A DNA stretch of 64,000 nucleotides from an uncultured Rhizobiaceae group bacterium (GTDB lineage: Bacteria > Pseudomonadota > Alphaproteobacteria > Rhizobiales > Rhizobiaceae), in NCBI GenBank assembly GCA_947501445.1, contig CANMVS010000025.1, positions 1 to 64,000 of the forward strand, read 5' to 3'. The notes below the pieces were generated by a model. The model was given only the letters and a program-made list of their open reading frames with translations, did no database searches and had not been told where the DNA came from. Both the position numbers and the translations under genes were made by a program. Each line of letters begins with the position of its first letter. The stretch's first letter is position 1. Below, piece by piece: positions 38,656 to 48,617 of the stretch.

Positions 38656-38748
38656 ATGAAAAAATTTGTGCTTTTGGGCATGATGTATGTTTTGACATTT
38701 GTTGCCACACATAGTGCGTTGGCTAACCCGGATTTAATTCTACCCTGA
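38656..38748 (+). CDS. tiny signal-peptide-like ORF (30 aa), possible remnant
   Basis: MKKFVLLGMMYVLTFVATHSALANPDLILP*; classic signal peptide with almost no mature part. Confidence 0.3.
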   Translation: MKKFVLLGMMYVLTFVATHSALANPDLILP

Positions 38749-38796
38749 TTTTCGGAACACTGTGCGATTACGTGGGATTGAACTTGCTCTGTTGTT

Positions 38797-40929
38797 TTAG
38801 TTTCGCTTATCCAGGACATTTTCCAAAACATTGATTCTAGCTTCGAGATCACGTTGGAGCCATTCAGCATGTGATGATTGGAACCGTTGATGCGAGTTGT
38901 TTTTCCTTCGAGCGTTTTTCTCCTGTTCAGCATGACCTGCAATCAGTGAAGCTGCAAGGCGGTAGGCACTTATTGCAGTCTCCAATTTGTCTTTCAGCCA
39001 GATTCTATAATTGTCGCCAATAGGCCGTTTGAACCGTACCTTCTGGGTTTGTGCCATACCATAGGATCGAAGGTTTTCTGCACGCGATGCATCATATCTG
39101 GATTTTCCACCGCGAGCCTTCAGATACACCCACAAGCAGGACGTATCCGCATTAACCAGTTCTGCCAGAATTCCGTCGACCCTTGGGGCCAGAGTATGCT
39201 CATAATCCGCATGACCAATACCCCTGGAAGCCAGAACGGAGATTGTCGACTGATATGCTGCCAAAAGGAGTAATTGCGAGGGCTTGTAATCGGCCTCAGC
39301 TAGCAGTGAGCAACGCGTAGTGATGGGGTGACGCTCGAAACTGGCTGCATTGATCGTCTGGTCAGAGACCCTGTCAAATGTTGGCAGTTGAAGATAAATT
39401 GATCGCTTTCGAATGACCGGAATTTGTTCAAATCTTCCAATATATGTGTTGAGTTGCCTGATATTCTCTTCCAGAACCACATCAGTGAAACTTCTGATTT
39501 CCGGATCCCTTGCCCACGCATCATAAATTGCGGATTGTATTGAAAGTGCCCGAAATTCCATCCAGAACCTGAGGCTGTCGACGTTCGGTGTTCTGCCGCC
39601 GTTACTTTGCATGGATGTGGAGATCCATTTATCCAAAACGCCGATTGCAACAGGGTATTGCTGATCAAGCGCCAGCAAAGTGGCATATAAAATCGAAAAA
39701 TAGGGACGCTCTTGCATTTCATTACTAAAGGGATAATAGAAGAAATTGCCGGGCATCTCGCTAAATTGCACACCAAAGATACTTCTTTGTGATGGGGGGT
39801 GCAATTCTGACATGGCTGCTCTGAGTTGATTGCATTTGCCTTCATACTGAGGGAAGGTGTGTACATAGTTTTTAAGCCCATCTGATATCTGGAATATATG
39901 TTGGCGCAGGGGATAATAAGCAACTTCCATTCCAATATGGTCACCCGTCCGATTGTTTATAGCCGCAACCAGCGGTATTAGGCTTCGAACATGTTCCCGA
40001 AATGGTGTTTTGTTTCCATCAGCATATTTGCTGTAGGCAAGACATCGTGCAAAATGCATCAGAGGCGCTATGTTTCTGGCAACGTCGTTGAGTTGCTCAA
40101 GCTTCTTGCAGCGTGGCTCCTTTTGCCCCCCCGCATCGTCGAAACATTGAAAAGCGTGGCGGGCATAATCATAATCTCTTTTTGCTAAAGCGCCCACGGA
40201 AGCAAGGTAAAAAGCACCAAATGAGCCGTCGTATTTGTATTCACTGTTTCCCCGTAGTCTGTTTATGTCGAGTGTCCGCTCTTCTCGATTCAGAACTGCC
40301 TGTGTCTGGTTTTGCAGTTGAAATTTCACCACAGGCGAATCAACCTGAAATCCGGAAATCAGTTCCTGGATCGAAAATGTGGTTGTTCCCAATATGAATA
40401 TGATTGCCAGCAGGCCTCCTTCAAGCTTTTCAACGAAAGTGAGTGAGGGAGCAGGATCGCTTTTGGCAGAGGGTTCGAAAACCTCTGTTACCTTTTCAAC
40501 GACCCGCCCCTGTTGGTCGGTATGAACTTCCTTGACGGTTTTCTTCACCGAAGGGGCTTGTGACGCGGATTTTGTCGCTTTCAGCCCATCCCGACGGTAA
40601 ATACGCGTTAGCCAGATTGCCGAAAGGAATCCGAAAATTAATCCGAGGGCCAGACGGTTGAAAAGTGGTCCGGTCACAATGTCGTAGGTTGAATACAGAT
40701 AGTTAGTTGGTTTGATTACTTGCAACGTTGAGACGTATACTGCCAGACAAATTGCGATTAGAATTACTATTGTTACCACCCAAACAACTGCCTCACGACT
40801 GAGATACAAACGGGAATTTCTCAGTGAAATCAAAATTGATCCTGTTTTATCTGATCGATCTGAATGCAGGAATATCAGCACATAGGATAGGCATAGCGAG
40901 GCAATTGATGAAACGATGAATATGATCAC
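38797..40929 (-). CDS. orphan predicted membrane protein, 710 aa, function unknown
   Basis: long ORF with three hydrophobic N-terminal segments, then a large soluble region; no family recognised. Confidence 0.7.
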   Translation of the reverse strand: MIIFIVSSIASLCLSYVLIFLHSDRSDKTGSILISLRNSRLYLSREAVVWVVTIVILIAICLAVYVSTLQVIKPTNYLYSTYDIVTGPLFNRLALGLIFGFLSAIWLTRIYRRDGLKATKSASQAPSVKKTVKEVHTDQQGRVVEKVTEVFEPSAKSDPAPSLTFVEKLEGGLLAIIFILGTTTFSIQELISGFQVDSPVVKFQLQNQTQAVLNREERTLDINRLRGNSEYKYDGSFGAFYLASVGALAKRDYDYARHAFQCFDDAGGQKEPRCKKLEQLNDVARNIAPLMHFARCLAYSKYADGNKTPFREHVRSLIPLVAAINNRTGDHIGMEVAYYPLRQHIFQISDGLKNYVHTFPQYEGKCNQLRAAMSELHPPSQRSIFGVQFSEMPGNFFYYPFSNEMQERPYFSILYATLLALDQQYPVAIGVLDKWISTSMQSNGGRTPNVDSLRFWMEFRALSIQSAIYDAWARDPEIRSFTDVVLEENIRQLNTYIGRFEQIPVIRKRSIYLQLPTFDRVSDQTINAASFERHPITTRCSLLAEADYKPSQLLLLAAYQSTISVLASRGIGHADYEHTLAPRVDGILAELVNADTSCLWVYLKARGGKSRYDASRAENLRSYGMAQTQKVRFKRPIGDNYRIWLKDKLETAISAYRLAASLIAGHAEQEKNARRKNNSHQRFQSSHAEWLQRDLEARINVLENVLDKRN

Positions 40930-41118
40930 GGCCTGTCCCCCTGCCTGAATGTCGTGTGTAGCATTTTACCCCGTCGGTGGAGAAAACAGTGTGATGTAGC
41001 TCACAGAGTATTTCTGCCTGTCTGCATGTCGATCCCAGCAGCAACATCCATGTATTTTTGGCGCATGCTTTTGAACATATGCAAGCGCCAATTGCCCCAT
41101 CGGAGCGATGGTTCCAAT

Positions 41119-42246
41119 CTATTTGGGGCTGGTCTTCTTGACCGAACGAATGAGTTTGCCGAATTGCCGGTCTTTGTGTCTGCGTTCGGCCAGGGACGCT
41201 GAATTGAAGCGGTTTTCAGCCATGAGCTTGCGCCACCGCTGCAATCGGTCTTCATCAATGATGCCCTCAGTGATAGCGTTGATAACCGCACAACCCGGTT
41301 CACTATCGTGCTTGCAATCGGAGAAACGGCAGCCATCGGCAAGGGAGGTAATATCGGCAAAGACATCATCCAAACCACTGCCGGCATCGGCAATCTGCAA
41401 TTCACGCATACCCGGCGTATCAAGCACCAGCGTGCCATTGGGCATGTTGTATAACTGACGGTGCGTGGTTGTGTGGCGGCCCTTTGCATCATCTTCCCGA
41501 ATAGCCTGTGTGGCCACTTTTTCCTCACCGGACAGGGCGTTGACCAAGGTAGACTTGCCAACGCCTGAGGAGCCGACAAAGGCCAGCGTATTGCCGGGTC
41601 TGCACCATGGCGCGAGGCGATCACCGGCATCGCTGTGTCGGGCGTCTAGCAGCAATACCTGTGCGGTTCCGGCAATGCTCTGCGCCTGTGTGTGATAGGA
41701 CGTTGTGTCTTCTGCCAGATCCGCTTTCGTCAGGACGACAACGGGTTCGACCTGCGCTTCCAGAGCAAGCGCCAGATAGCGTTCCAGCCGCGCCATGTTG
41801 AAATCCTGATTGCACGAGGACACAATAAACAGCGTGTCAACGTTCGCGGCGATCAACTGCACCTGCCGTGCAGAGCCCGGCGCGCGGCGTTTGATCAGGC
41901 TTTTACGGGGCAACACTCGTTTTGGGCGTTCACGTGCGCGATCCAGCAGCAGCCAGTCACCGACTGTTGCCTGTTCTTCAATCGGCAGGTCTGGTCCATT
42001 GGGCGGTTTTATCAGCGCCTGCAACCCATCACCTCTTACCTGCAATCCGTTGCGGTGAACGCCAAAAACCCGAACAGGCGGATATTGGGTCAATTCATCC
42101 ACATCGACGAGTTGGGCAAATGTGTTTTGCCAACCCAGTTTTTGCAATTGGTTTTCCTGTGCTTTGGCCACTGCCGGGGCACTGCCCAGAATTGCGGACC
42201 AATCTTGTGTTTTTTTCATCATTCGTCTCTTTATATGTATGATCAC
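41119..42246 (-). CDS. rsgA: ribosome small subunit-dependent GTPase A
   Basis: circularly permuted GTPase: VVLTKADL, FVGSSGVGKSTLVNAL, DAKGRHTTTHRQLY, LDTPGMRE, zinc-binding C/H cluster. Confidence 0.95.
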   Translation of the reverse strand: MIIHIKRRMMKKTQDWSAILGSAPAVAKAQENQLQKLGWQNTFAQLVDVDELTQYPPVRVFGVHRNGLQVRGDGLQALIKPPNGPDLPIEEQATVGDWLLLDRARERPKRVLPRKSLIKRRAPGSARQVQLIAANVDTLFIVSSCNQDFNMARLERYLALALEAQVEPVVVLTKADLAEDTTSYHTQAQSIAGTAQVLLLDARHSDAGDRLAPWCRPGNTLAFVGSSGVGKSTLVNALSGEEKVATQAIREDDAKGRHTTTHRQLYNMPNGTLVLDTPGMRELQIADAGSGLDDVFADITSLADGCRFSDCKHDSEPGCAVINAITEGIIDEDRLQRWRKLMAENRFNSASLAERRHKDRQFGKLIRSVKKTSPK

Positions 42247-42294
42247 AGCGCAAAAGCCGATCGGCGACAGTGCCGCTGCTTTTGTTGCTCAAAT

Positions 42295-42735
42295 CTATGG
42301 AAGCTGAAGTTTGAGAACCCGTTCGCCGCTGGGTGCATGAAGCGCGTTGCTCACATGTTCAAAGCCGTAGGCTTCATAAAACCGGCGACCGATGGCGTTC
42401 CTTTCGAACACCTCCACGCTCAGGCTTTTGCGTTCCGGTCGCACATGATCAACCATTGCGCGACCAAGGCCTTGCCCATGAAAGTCCGGATGAAGAAACA
42501 GGCCACCGATTTCATCGTCAACCATGGCAATGAAGCCGACAGTGCTGCCGTCCAATACGGTAACACTGGTCTGTGCATGCACCAGATAGATGTGGCGCAT
42601 GCTATCGGCTTCCTGATCCAGGAACGATTGCGGCAAAAAGGAATGGGCGTGCGCACTCGCTGCACGCCAGATGTCAACGAGGTTATCTGCGTCGTCAGAT
42701 TTATAAGGTCTGATCATTGTCAGAGATTCTTTCAT
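42295..42735 (-). CDS. GNAT-family N-acetyltransferase
   Basis: GGLFLHPDFHGQGLGRAMVDHV...NAIGRRFYEAYGFE. Confidence 0.88.
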   Translation of the reverse strand: MKESLTMIRPYKSDDADNLVDIWRAASAHAHSFLPQSFLDQEADSMRHIYLVHAQTSVTVLDGSTVGFIAMVDDEIGGLFLHPDFHGQGLGRAMVDHVRPERKSLSVEVFERNAIGRRFYEAYGFEHVSNALHAPSGERVLKLQLP

Positions 42736-43016
42736 GTCCGTGCTGCCGAGGGTCTCGGTCAGCGTCGTGTCAGGGGATGTTGAAAATCAGGCACAGATAA
42801 CCTCGCGCGCAATAATGGGCTGCCGGTCTCTGTGTGCTTTTCATGGGGCGGCCTCTTTGCCACCCGGCCTTAACGGGACATAAAATCTCCAAGTTTGTTG
42901 TCCTCAGATAACACCGCTCGTTCAGGCGATCAAGAGGTGAGCTGGATTGTCCGGCCACAACGCAAGCATGGTTGACGCACCATACTGCGTGTGCGCCCTG
43001 TCATTGCTGCAGCGCT

Positions 43017-43595
43017 TCAGAATCCGGTATTGATGAGTTGAACCCTGCGATTGACGGCTGCATCAGGATTGGCAGGGTCACGTAACTGTTCCTCGCCAAC
43101 GCCGACGGCTTCGACACTCTTGGGTGGCACCCAGAATGTTGTGATCAATACTTCGCGTACCGCATCTGCTCGGCGTTGCGACAGTTCCAGATTGTACTCG
43201 CGCTTGCCCTTGGCATCCGTATGTCCAACGATAATAAATTTCTGATCCAGCAGATAGGGCGTGTGGAGCGCATCGGCGATTGCGCCAATCGTCTCGTAGG
43301 AATCCGGTTTGATGCGATCAGAATCGAAGTCAAAATTGATTTCAACGTTGAACTGCCGCAGATTCTCGAGCAGATTGACCATCGGCACACCCTTTGGTGC
43401 GTTTTCGCCCGGGTTTCTTTTGATGTTCTGCAATGCAAGCGCTCGAATATCGTTCGGGTTGAGTGTCGCCTGCTGTTCCACACCGCGCAGTGATTCAACA
43501 ATTTGCGTATGGGAAATTTTGGTTTGTGCTTCAGCCGCAGCAAAAGCGAGCGGCATGCTCAATGTAAGCGCCAGTAACTGAATGCTGTTTTTCAT
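43017..43595 (-). CDS. OmpA-family protein
   Basis: signal peptide; NFDFDSDRIKPDSYETIGAIADAL, IIVGHTDAKGKREYNLELSQRRADAVREVL. Confidence 0.92.
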   Translation of the reverse strand: MKNSIQLLALTLSMPLAFAAAEAQTKISHTQIVESLRGVEQQATLNPNDIRALALQNIKRNPGENAPKGVPMVNLLENLRQFNVEINFDFDSDRIKPDSYETIGAIADALHTPYLLDQKFIIVGHTDAKGKREYNLELSQRRADAVREVLITTFWVPPKSVEAVGVGEEQLRDPANPDAAVNRRVQLINTGF

Positions 43596-43629
43596 TTTGC
43601 GACCTTTCAAGGACCGTGTGAGTGGAAGG

Positions 43630-44049
43630 TCAGCGATATCCAGCGTCGGTAATGACCTGTCCGCAGGCTTTGCTCAATTTGCGTTTGTTCAAAAGGCACT
43701 GCAATGTGTAGCCCTTGCCCCTTGTCGTGCTTGGGCACAACCGCTTGGCATCCCCGCGACATATTTTGGCAGCGGAATCCTGTGCTGCGTGTCGCTCAGC
43801 CAGCAGAACATAGACCCGAACATAATCGATTGCACAGGTTGCCGATACTTTGGAGGCATTGTCTTGAAGGCAGCTTTGAATGCGATTATTGCCCAGTTTG
43901 ACATTCTTGCAGTATTTCTGAATGTCCTTGCCACAACTCGTAGAAAGGATGCGTATAGCGTCCGCGTACCCCAGAGTTTGTGCGGATGCTGATCCAACTG
44001 TTAAAAGTGCGGTCAGGCCGATGATGATGATGCGAATAAGGTTTTTCAC
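43630..44049 (-). CDS. secreted cysteine-rich repeat (GLG1-like) protein
   Basis: signal peptide KNLIRIIIIGLTALLTVGSASAQ; repeated CGKDIQKYCKNVKLGNNRIQSCLQ / CRGDAKRLCPSTTRGKGYTLQCLLNKR; GTG start likely at 44049. Confidence 0.75.
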   Translation of the reverse strand: MKNLIRIIIIGLTALLTVGSASAQTLGYADAIRILSTSCGKDIQKYCKNVKLGNNRIQSCLQDNASKVSATCAIDYVRVYVLLAERHAAQDSAAKICRGDAKRLCPSTTRGKGYTLQCLLNKRKLSKACGQVITDAGYR

Positions 44050-44331
44050 GCTTGGTACACTCCATGTGCACATATCTTTCATTCTTTTTCATATTTATTC
44101 AATAGTGATTTGGTGATTGAGCAAAACTTGTCGGGGATATGTTTAAATTTTCAGGTAAAAACCCCATGGCTGAAATAATAATGTGAATTTACCTTGCTCT
44201 CATTGGTGCATTTACACGAATATCGAATTCCGGCTGCTGTATGAGGTTGGAGGTACGCATGGTTTGACTGAAGCGGTGCCACAATGGTGTAATCCCATGC
44301 TCAAGAGAGCCGGGTTCACGCTGATGTCAGT

Positions 44332-44751
44332 CTAGATCTGCAGGCCATTTGCAAGATCGGCAACGGTGTGCTGGCCCAGTTGTTTCACCAGCGTCTCTTC
44401 TGCGCAATTTAACGCCTCATCAAGATGAACAGCGACAACTCTTTCAATATCGCATTCAATCGGATTGTCTTCGCCGGTAGGAGCCGGGCGCAAAAAGCGG
44501 TCGCCCAGAGCCAGGTAGATATCAGCAATGGTGATCGCATCGGCCTGTCGCCCCAGCTTCCAGCCGCCGGCATGTCCCTTCTCCGACAATACGATGCCAT
44601 TGCTTTTGAGTGCGCCCAGCACCCGGCGTACAACGACGGGGTTGGTCCGCGCAAAGCCTGAGAGCGTATCGGATGTCAGTGGCTCGTCGGGACGAACGGC
44701 CATGTGGCCGAGTAAATGCAGCGCGACTGAGAACTTGCTATTTCGCTTCAT
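44332..44751 (-). CDS. Rrf2-family transcriptional regulator
   Basis: KFSVALHLLGHMA...RTNPVVVRRVLGALKSNGIVLSEKGHAGGWKL. Confidence 0.92.
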   Translation of the reverse strand: MKRNSKFSVALHLLGHMAVRPDEPLTSDTLSGFARTNPVVVRRVLGALKSNGIVLSEKGHAGGWKLGRQADAITIADIYLALGDRFLRPAPTGEDNPIECDIERVVAVHLDEALNCAEETLVKQLGQHTVADLANGLQI

Positions 44752-44768
44752 GTAACTTACATAGTTGC
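44752..44768. promoter_or_regulatory. candidate Rrf2 operator dyad
   Basis: GTAACT-tacat-AGTTGC (one mismatch) in the 45-bp divergent intergenic gap. Confidence 0.45.
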
Positions 44769-44796
44769 GTGAAATGGTTCAAACAAGGAAATTCCC

Positions 44797-45708
44797 ATGC
44801 CACATGTTGATGTTGCTATCATTGGTGCCAGTTTTGCAGGAATTGCTGCTGCGCTGCAACTGGCTCGCGCCAGTCGGCGTGTGAAACTTTATGACACCGA
44901 CGCAACCCGTAACCGTTTTGCCGGTTCAGCCCATGGTTTTATTGGCCACGACGGGCGCCCACCACAACAGTTAAAGGCGCTGGGTCTGAAAGATCTTGGC
45001 GTCTATCCAACTGTAGAACTGGTGCCACAGGCAGTCAGCAGGATATCAAAAAACGGAACGGTTTTTGAAGTGGAGGCCAAAGGTTCAGGATGCACAGCAG
45101 ACCGGGTCATTCTGGCCTATGGCGTGCGCGACATTCTGCCGGACATTCCAGGAATGTCGGAGGCCTGGGGAGAGGGGGTTGTCCATTGCCCCTATTGTCA
45201 TGGTTATGAGTTGCGGGGCAAAAGACTTGGCGTACTCCATACCAGTGACATGTCCATCCACCAATTGCAGGTGCTTTCCGACTGGAGTGATGATCTGGTC
45301 TATTTCACCAATGGCAACACCATTGATGACTGTGCATTGAACGATATCAGGGCGCGGGGTTACACGGTGGTGGGTGACGTGGTTACAAGCCTTGCACTTG
45401 AGGGGAAACAGGTCAGGGCCGTTGTTCATCGGGGCGGCGTGACAGATGTTGCTGCTTTGTACATCATAACAGCGACTGTGCCATCGTCTTCGCTTGCTGC
45501 AGATTTGGGTTGTGAATTTGATCAGGGGCCATTTGGCCCGTTTGTAGCAGTGAATGGATCTCAGCAAACTTCGATAGATGGTCTCTATGCTGCCGGTGAT
45601 CTCACCCGGCCGAAGCACAATGCGACATTTGCTGCGGCTGACGGTGTGAATGCAGGTATCAGCACGCACCAGTCGCTGCTCGCAGAAAAATGGGCTGCCG
45701 GACGGTGA
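44797..45708 (+). CDS. FAD-dependent, thioredoxin reductase-like oxidoreductase
   Basis: VAIIGASFAGIAAALQLARASRRVKLYD, CPYCHGYELRGKRLG, GLYAAGDLTRPKHNATFAAADGVNAG. Confidence 0.93.
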   Translation: MPHVDVAIIGASFAGIAAALQLARASRRVKLYDTDATRNRFAGSAHGFIGHDGRPPQQLKALGLKDLGVYPTVELVPQAVSRISKNGTVFEVEAKGSGCTADRVILAYGVRDILPDIPGMSEAWGEGVVHCPYCHGYELRGKRLGVLHTSDMSIHQLQVLSDWSDDLVYFTNGNTIDDCALNDIRARGYTVVGDVVTSLALEGKQVRAVVHRGGVTDVAALYIITATVPSSSLAADLGCEFDQGPFGPFVAVNGSQQTSIDGLYAAGDLTRPKHNATFAAADGVNAGISTHQSLLAEKWAAGR

Positions 45709-45715
45709 GGCATTC

Positions 45716-45741
45716 GCCCTTTCGTCAATCAGCGAAAGGGC
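45716..45741. terminator. bidirectional terminator-like hairpin
   Basis: GCCCTTTCG-N8-CGAAAGGGC between convergent genes. Confidence 0.7.
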
Positions 45742-45776
45742 AGGCCTGTGCAGCAGATTTTCAGTTCAGCAGCCTG

Positions 45777-46988
45777 CTAGACACTCTCGGGCGTGGGCAG
45801 TTTGTTTCGCCCACGCAGCGTAACCAGCAGCCACAAGAGGCAGCCCACCAGAACCGGCAGTGTTGCATAGGGCACGGCCGCCCAGTCCAAACCCGCAATC
45901 ATGGCACCAGAGCCAAATGAGGTAATCGTTGCCACCAGCGCGACAAGGGTTTCATTGAGGCCCTGCACAGGACCGCGTTCGCGTGCAGATACTGATGCGC
46001 CCAGCAGACTGGTTGATCCGATGTAACCAAAATTCCAGCCAAGGCCCGACAAGGCCAGCGCCGCATAAAAGTGCACAAGACTGGTGCCGGTGATCGCGGT
46101 TACAGACGCTGCCAGCAGCAGCACCATACCGCAGGCAATGATCCGGGTGGCACCAAAGCGATTGATCAACCGGCCCATGAAAAAACTGGGCGCAAACATC
46201 GCCACAACATGCCATTTGATGACATCGCCCGCTTCGAAATCGCCAAATCCGCAAATGATCATTGCAAGGGGCGTCGGGGTCATCAAAAAGATCATCGCGC
46301 CCTGCGTTGCTGCCATACACACGATCGCAGTTGCCACCGGTGCGCGCCGCAATGTTCCCAGAACGGCACGCCGGTCCACGGGGCTTTCGTCGTTCTCGGC
46401 AATTGACTTGTCAATTTTCAGGAAGAGCAACGGTATGGCGCCAATCAGCGCTGTGACCACGATGGCAACATAGGCACCGGCAAAGGGAACCGCAGCAAAA
46501 CCATCTTTGGCCAGTTTGAAAATTTCGGGGCCGAGAAAGGCAGCAAGCAGGCCTGAACCAAGGGTGAGCGATATGGCTGTCGCCTGCCACGAACCGGCAA
46601 CGATTTCACCCGCGGCAAACCGGAAATAGGCAAAACAAACGAGCGCTGATCCAAAAAGTGCATGGGCAACCAACAACAGCATGAAGCTTGCATTGAACAT
46701 GGCGACAGCGCCTGACAACCCGGCTATCATTGCCAGTGCTGCCCCCAGCAGAAATCCGGCACGGCGTCCGTGACGCGCCATAATCATCGACATGGGCGCG
46801 GCCGATACAAGGCCGGCAAGAACCTGGATGGAAGGGGCGAGTGTCGCCATGGCGGGTGTCGGCGCAAGCTGCAGGCCGACAAGTCCCCCCAGAATAATCA
46901 GCATTGGCATCATGGCGCTCAAAATCACGTTGGCGCTCAACAGTAAAACCAGATTTCGGCTCTGGGTGGCTGTGAGGTCGTTGGGCAT
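45777..46988 (-). CDS. MFS transporter
   Basis: ~12 TM segments, MIMARHGRRAGFLLG loop. Confidence 0.9.
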   Translation of the reverse strand: MPNDLTATQSRNLVLLLSANVILSAMMPMLIILGGLVGLQLAPTPAMATLAPSIQVLAGLVSAAPMSMIMARHGRRAGFLLGAALAMIAGLSGAVAMFNASFMLLLVAHALFGSALVCFAYFRFAAGEIVAGSWQATAISLTLGSGLLAAFLGPEIFKLAKDGFAAVPFAGAYVAIVVTALIGAIPLLFLKIDKSIAENDESPVDRRAVLGTLRRAPVATAIVCMAATQGAMIFLMTPTPLAMIICGFGDFEAGDVIKWHVVAMFAPSFFMGRLINRFGATRIIACGMVLLLAASVTAITGTSLVHFYAALALSGLGWNFGYIGSTSLLGASVSARERGPVQGLNETLVALVATITSFGSGAMIAGLDWAAVPYATLPVLVGCLLWLLVTLRGRNKLPTPESV

Positions 46989-47086
46989 GAAACATACTTT
47001 CCGTCAGCGATACCTGGGGATCAGGAATTGACTTTTGAACCTTAAGCGCATTGGATGTTGGCGAAAATGTCAATTGAGTATCAAAA

Positions 47087-48064
47087 ATGGACAATATGGA
47101 AATGCCGCGCGTAATCGATGTGCTGCTGTTTGACGGCGTGAACATTCTGGATGTTGCCGGACCAGTGCAGGCTTTCGATGTTGCAACAGGCAGGCAGGGC
47201 AAAAAGGCCTATTCTCACCGCTTTGTTTCCATGGATGGTCAATCTGTCAAAGCAAGCTGCGGCCTGACCATGGGCTGCGATGCGCGCCTGAGCGCGGGTG
47301 CCCGTGAAACCGATCTGATTGTGCCGGGTGGCGATGTGGCACCATCAATGAGGAACCCGGCTCTTTTGGATATCATTCGACAGCGTTTTGATGCCGGCAA
47401 CAACAGCCGACTGATTTCCATTTGTTCCGGTGCACTTATTCTTGCAGCGAGCGGTGTGCTTGATGGCTGTGAGGCGACCAGCCACTGGTCAAGAGCACAA
47501 CAGGTTGCGGTCGAGTTTCCGACGGTTCGCTGGAATTTCGATCGCATCTTTACGCTGTCGGATCGTATTTACACCTCTGCCGGTGTTTCATCCGGCATTG
47601 ATTTGGCCCTGGCAATGATCGGTAATGATCTCGGGTCCCTGGCTGCACGCGCTGTCGCGCAGGAGTTGGTCGTCTACCTCAGGCGCACCGGTGGTCAGAG
47701 CCAGTTCTCCGAATTGTTGCAGGCCCAGTTCACCACAGATGAGACCTTGACACAGTTGATTGACCGGATTGTCAACGAACCGGGTCATCCATGGCAATTG
47801 GAGGACCTGGCCGCTGCCGCGCATATGACGCCCAGAACATTGAGCCGCAAATTCCACAAGGCATTTGGAACGCCGCCTGTTCATTATGTGGAAAAAATCC
47901 GAGTGGCCCGGGCACGCAGCCTGTTGGATGAGAATGTGCCGCTGAAAACCGTTGCCGGCCTGTGTGGTTTTGGGGATGTTCAGCGCATGCGCCGCGGTTT
48001 CAAGCGCCAGCTTGGGGTCGGCCTGGCGGATTATGTTGCTCACTTCTCCCCATCAATCCACTAG
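47087..48064 (+). CDS. GlxA-type AraC-family regulator (DJ-1/PfpI-like + HTH)
   Basis: ISICSGALILAASGVLDGCEATSHW; AAAHMTPRTLSRKFHKAFGTPPVHYVEKIRVARARSLLDE. Confidence 0.95.
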   Translation: MDNMEMPRVIDVLLFDGVNILDVAGPVQAFDVATGRQGKKAYSHRFVSMDGQSVKASCGLTMGCDARLSAGARETDLIVPGGDVAPSMRNPALLDIIRQRFDAGNNSRLISICSGALILAASGVLDGCEATSHWSRAQQVAVEFPTVRWNFDRIFTLSDRIYTSAGVSSGIDLALAMIGNDLGSLAARAVAQELVVYLRRTGGQSQFSELLQAQFTTDETLTQLIDRIVNEPGHPWQLEDLAAAAHMTPRTLSRKFHKAFGTPPVHYVEKIRVARARSLLDENVPLKTVAGLCGFGDVQRMRRGFKRQLGVGLADYVAHFSPSIH

Positions 48065-48501
48065 CCGCCCATCTGTGCAAGTACCACGGTTGATTGCACG
48101 TCTCCGACATCTGGCATCTGACTGATCTCGTCGAGCAGTTGCGTCAGGCGCTCGGACGTTGCGGTTTCAACGATCACCACGGCATCTGTGGGGCCCGCCG
48201 TTGAGTAACATTGGATCGTCTCGACCATTGCCTGCAGACGTTTCAAAACCGGCGCACAGGAACGGCTGTCAATCCTGATCGACAGGATCGCCCGGGTAAC
48301 GTTTTCCTGCGCAGTTGTATTGATGATGGCCTGATAGCCGGTGATGATGTTTTGTTGTTCGAGCTTGTAAATGCGATCCTGAACGGCGGTGCGAGACAAT
48401 CCAAGCTCTTTACCAAGCGCTGTTGCAGATTGTCTGCCGTTGGCACGCAGCAGTGCCAGTAGTTTTCGATTGGTTGGATCAAGATGGCCGTCGAAACGCA
48501 T
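48061..48501 (-). CDS. Lrp/AsnC-family regulator
   Basis: LDPTNRKLLALLRANGRQSATALGKELGLSRTAVQDRIYKLEQQNIITGY. Confidence 0.95.
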   Translation of the reverse strand: MRFDGHLDPTNRKLLALLRANGRQSATALGKELGLSRTAVQDRIYKLEQQNIITGYQAIINTTAQENVTRAILSIRIDSRSCAPVLKRLQAMVETIQCYSTAGPTDAVVIVETATSERLTQLLDEISQMPDVGDVQSTVVLAQMGG

Positions 48502-48617
48502 GATCTAATTCCGATGATTGGGCGATTTGCCGGTCAATACGTCAATCCGCAACTTGTTTCAGACCTGCCGATCATATGTTCTACACTTATCATTTCATCG
48601 GTGTGAAGGACAATTGC

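Noticed and set aside
41692-42783. 363-aa plus-strand ORF
   Set aside because: Antisense to rsgA and a GNAT gene; composition typical of a shadow ORF.
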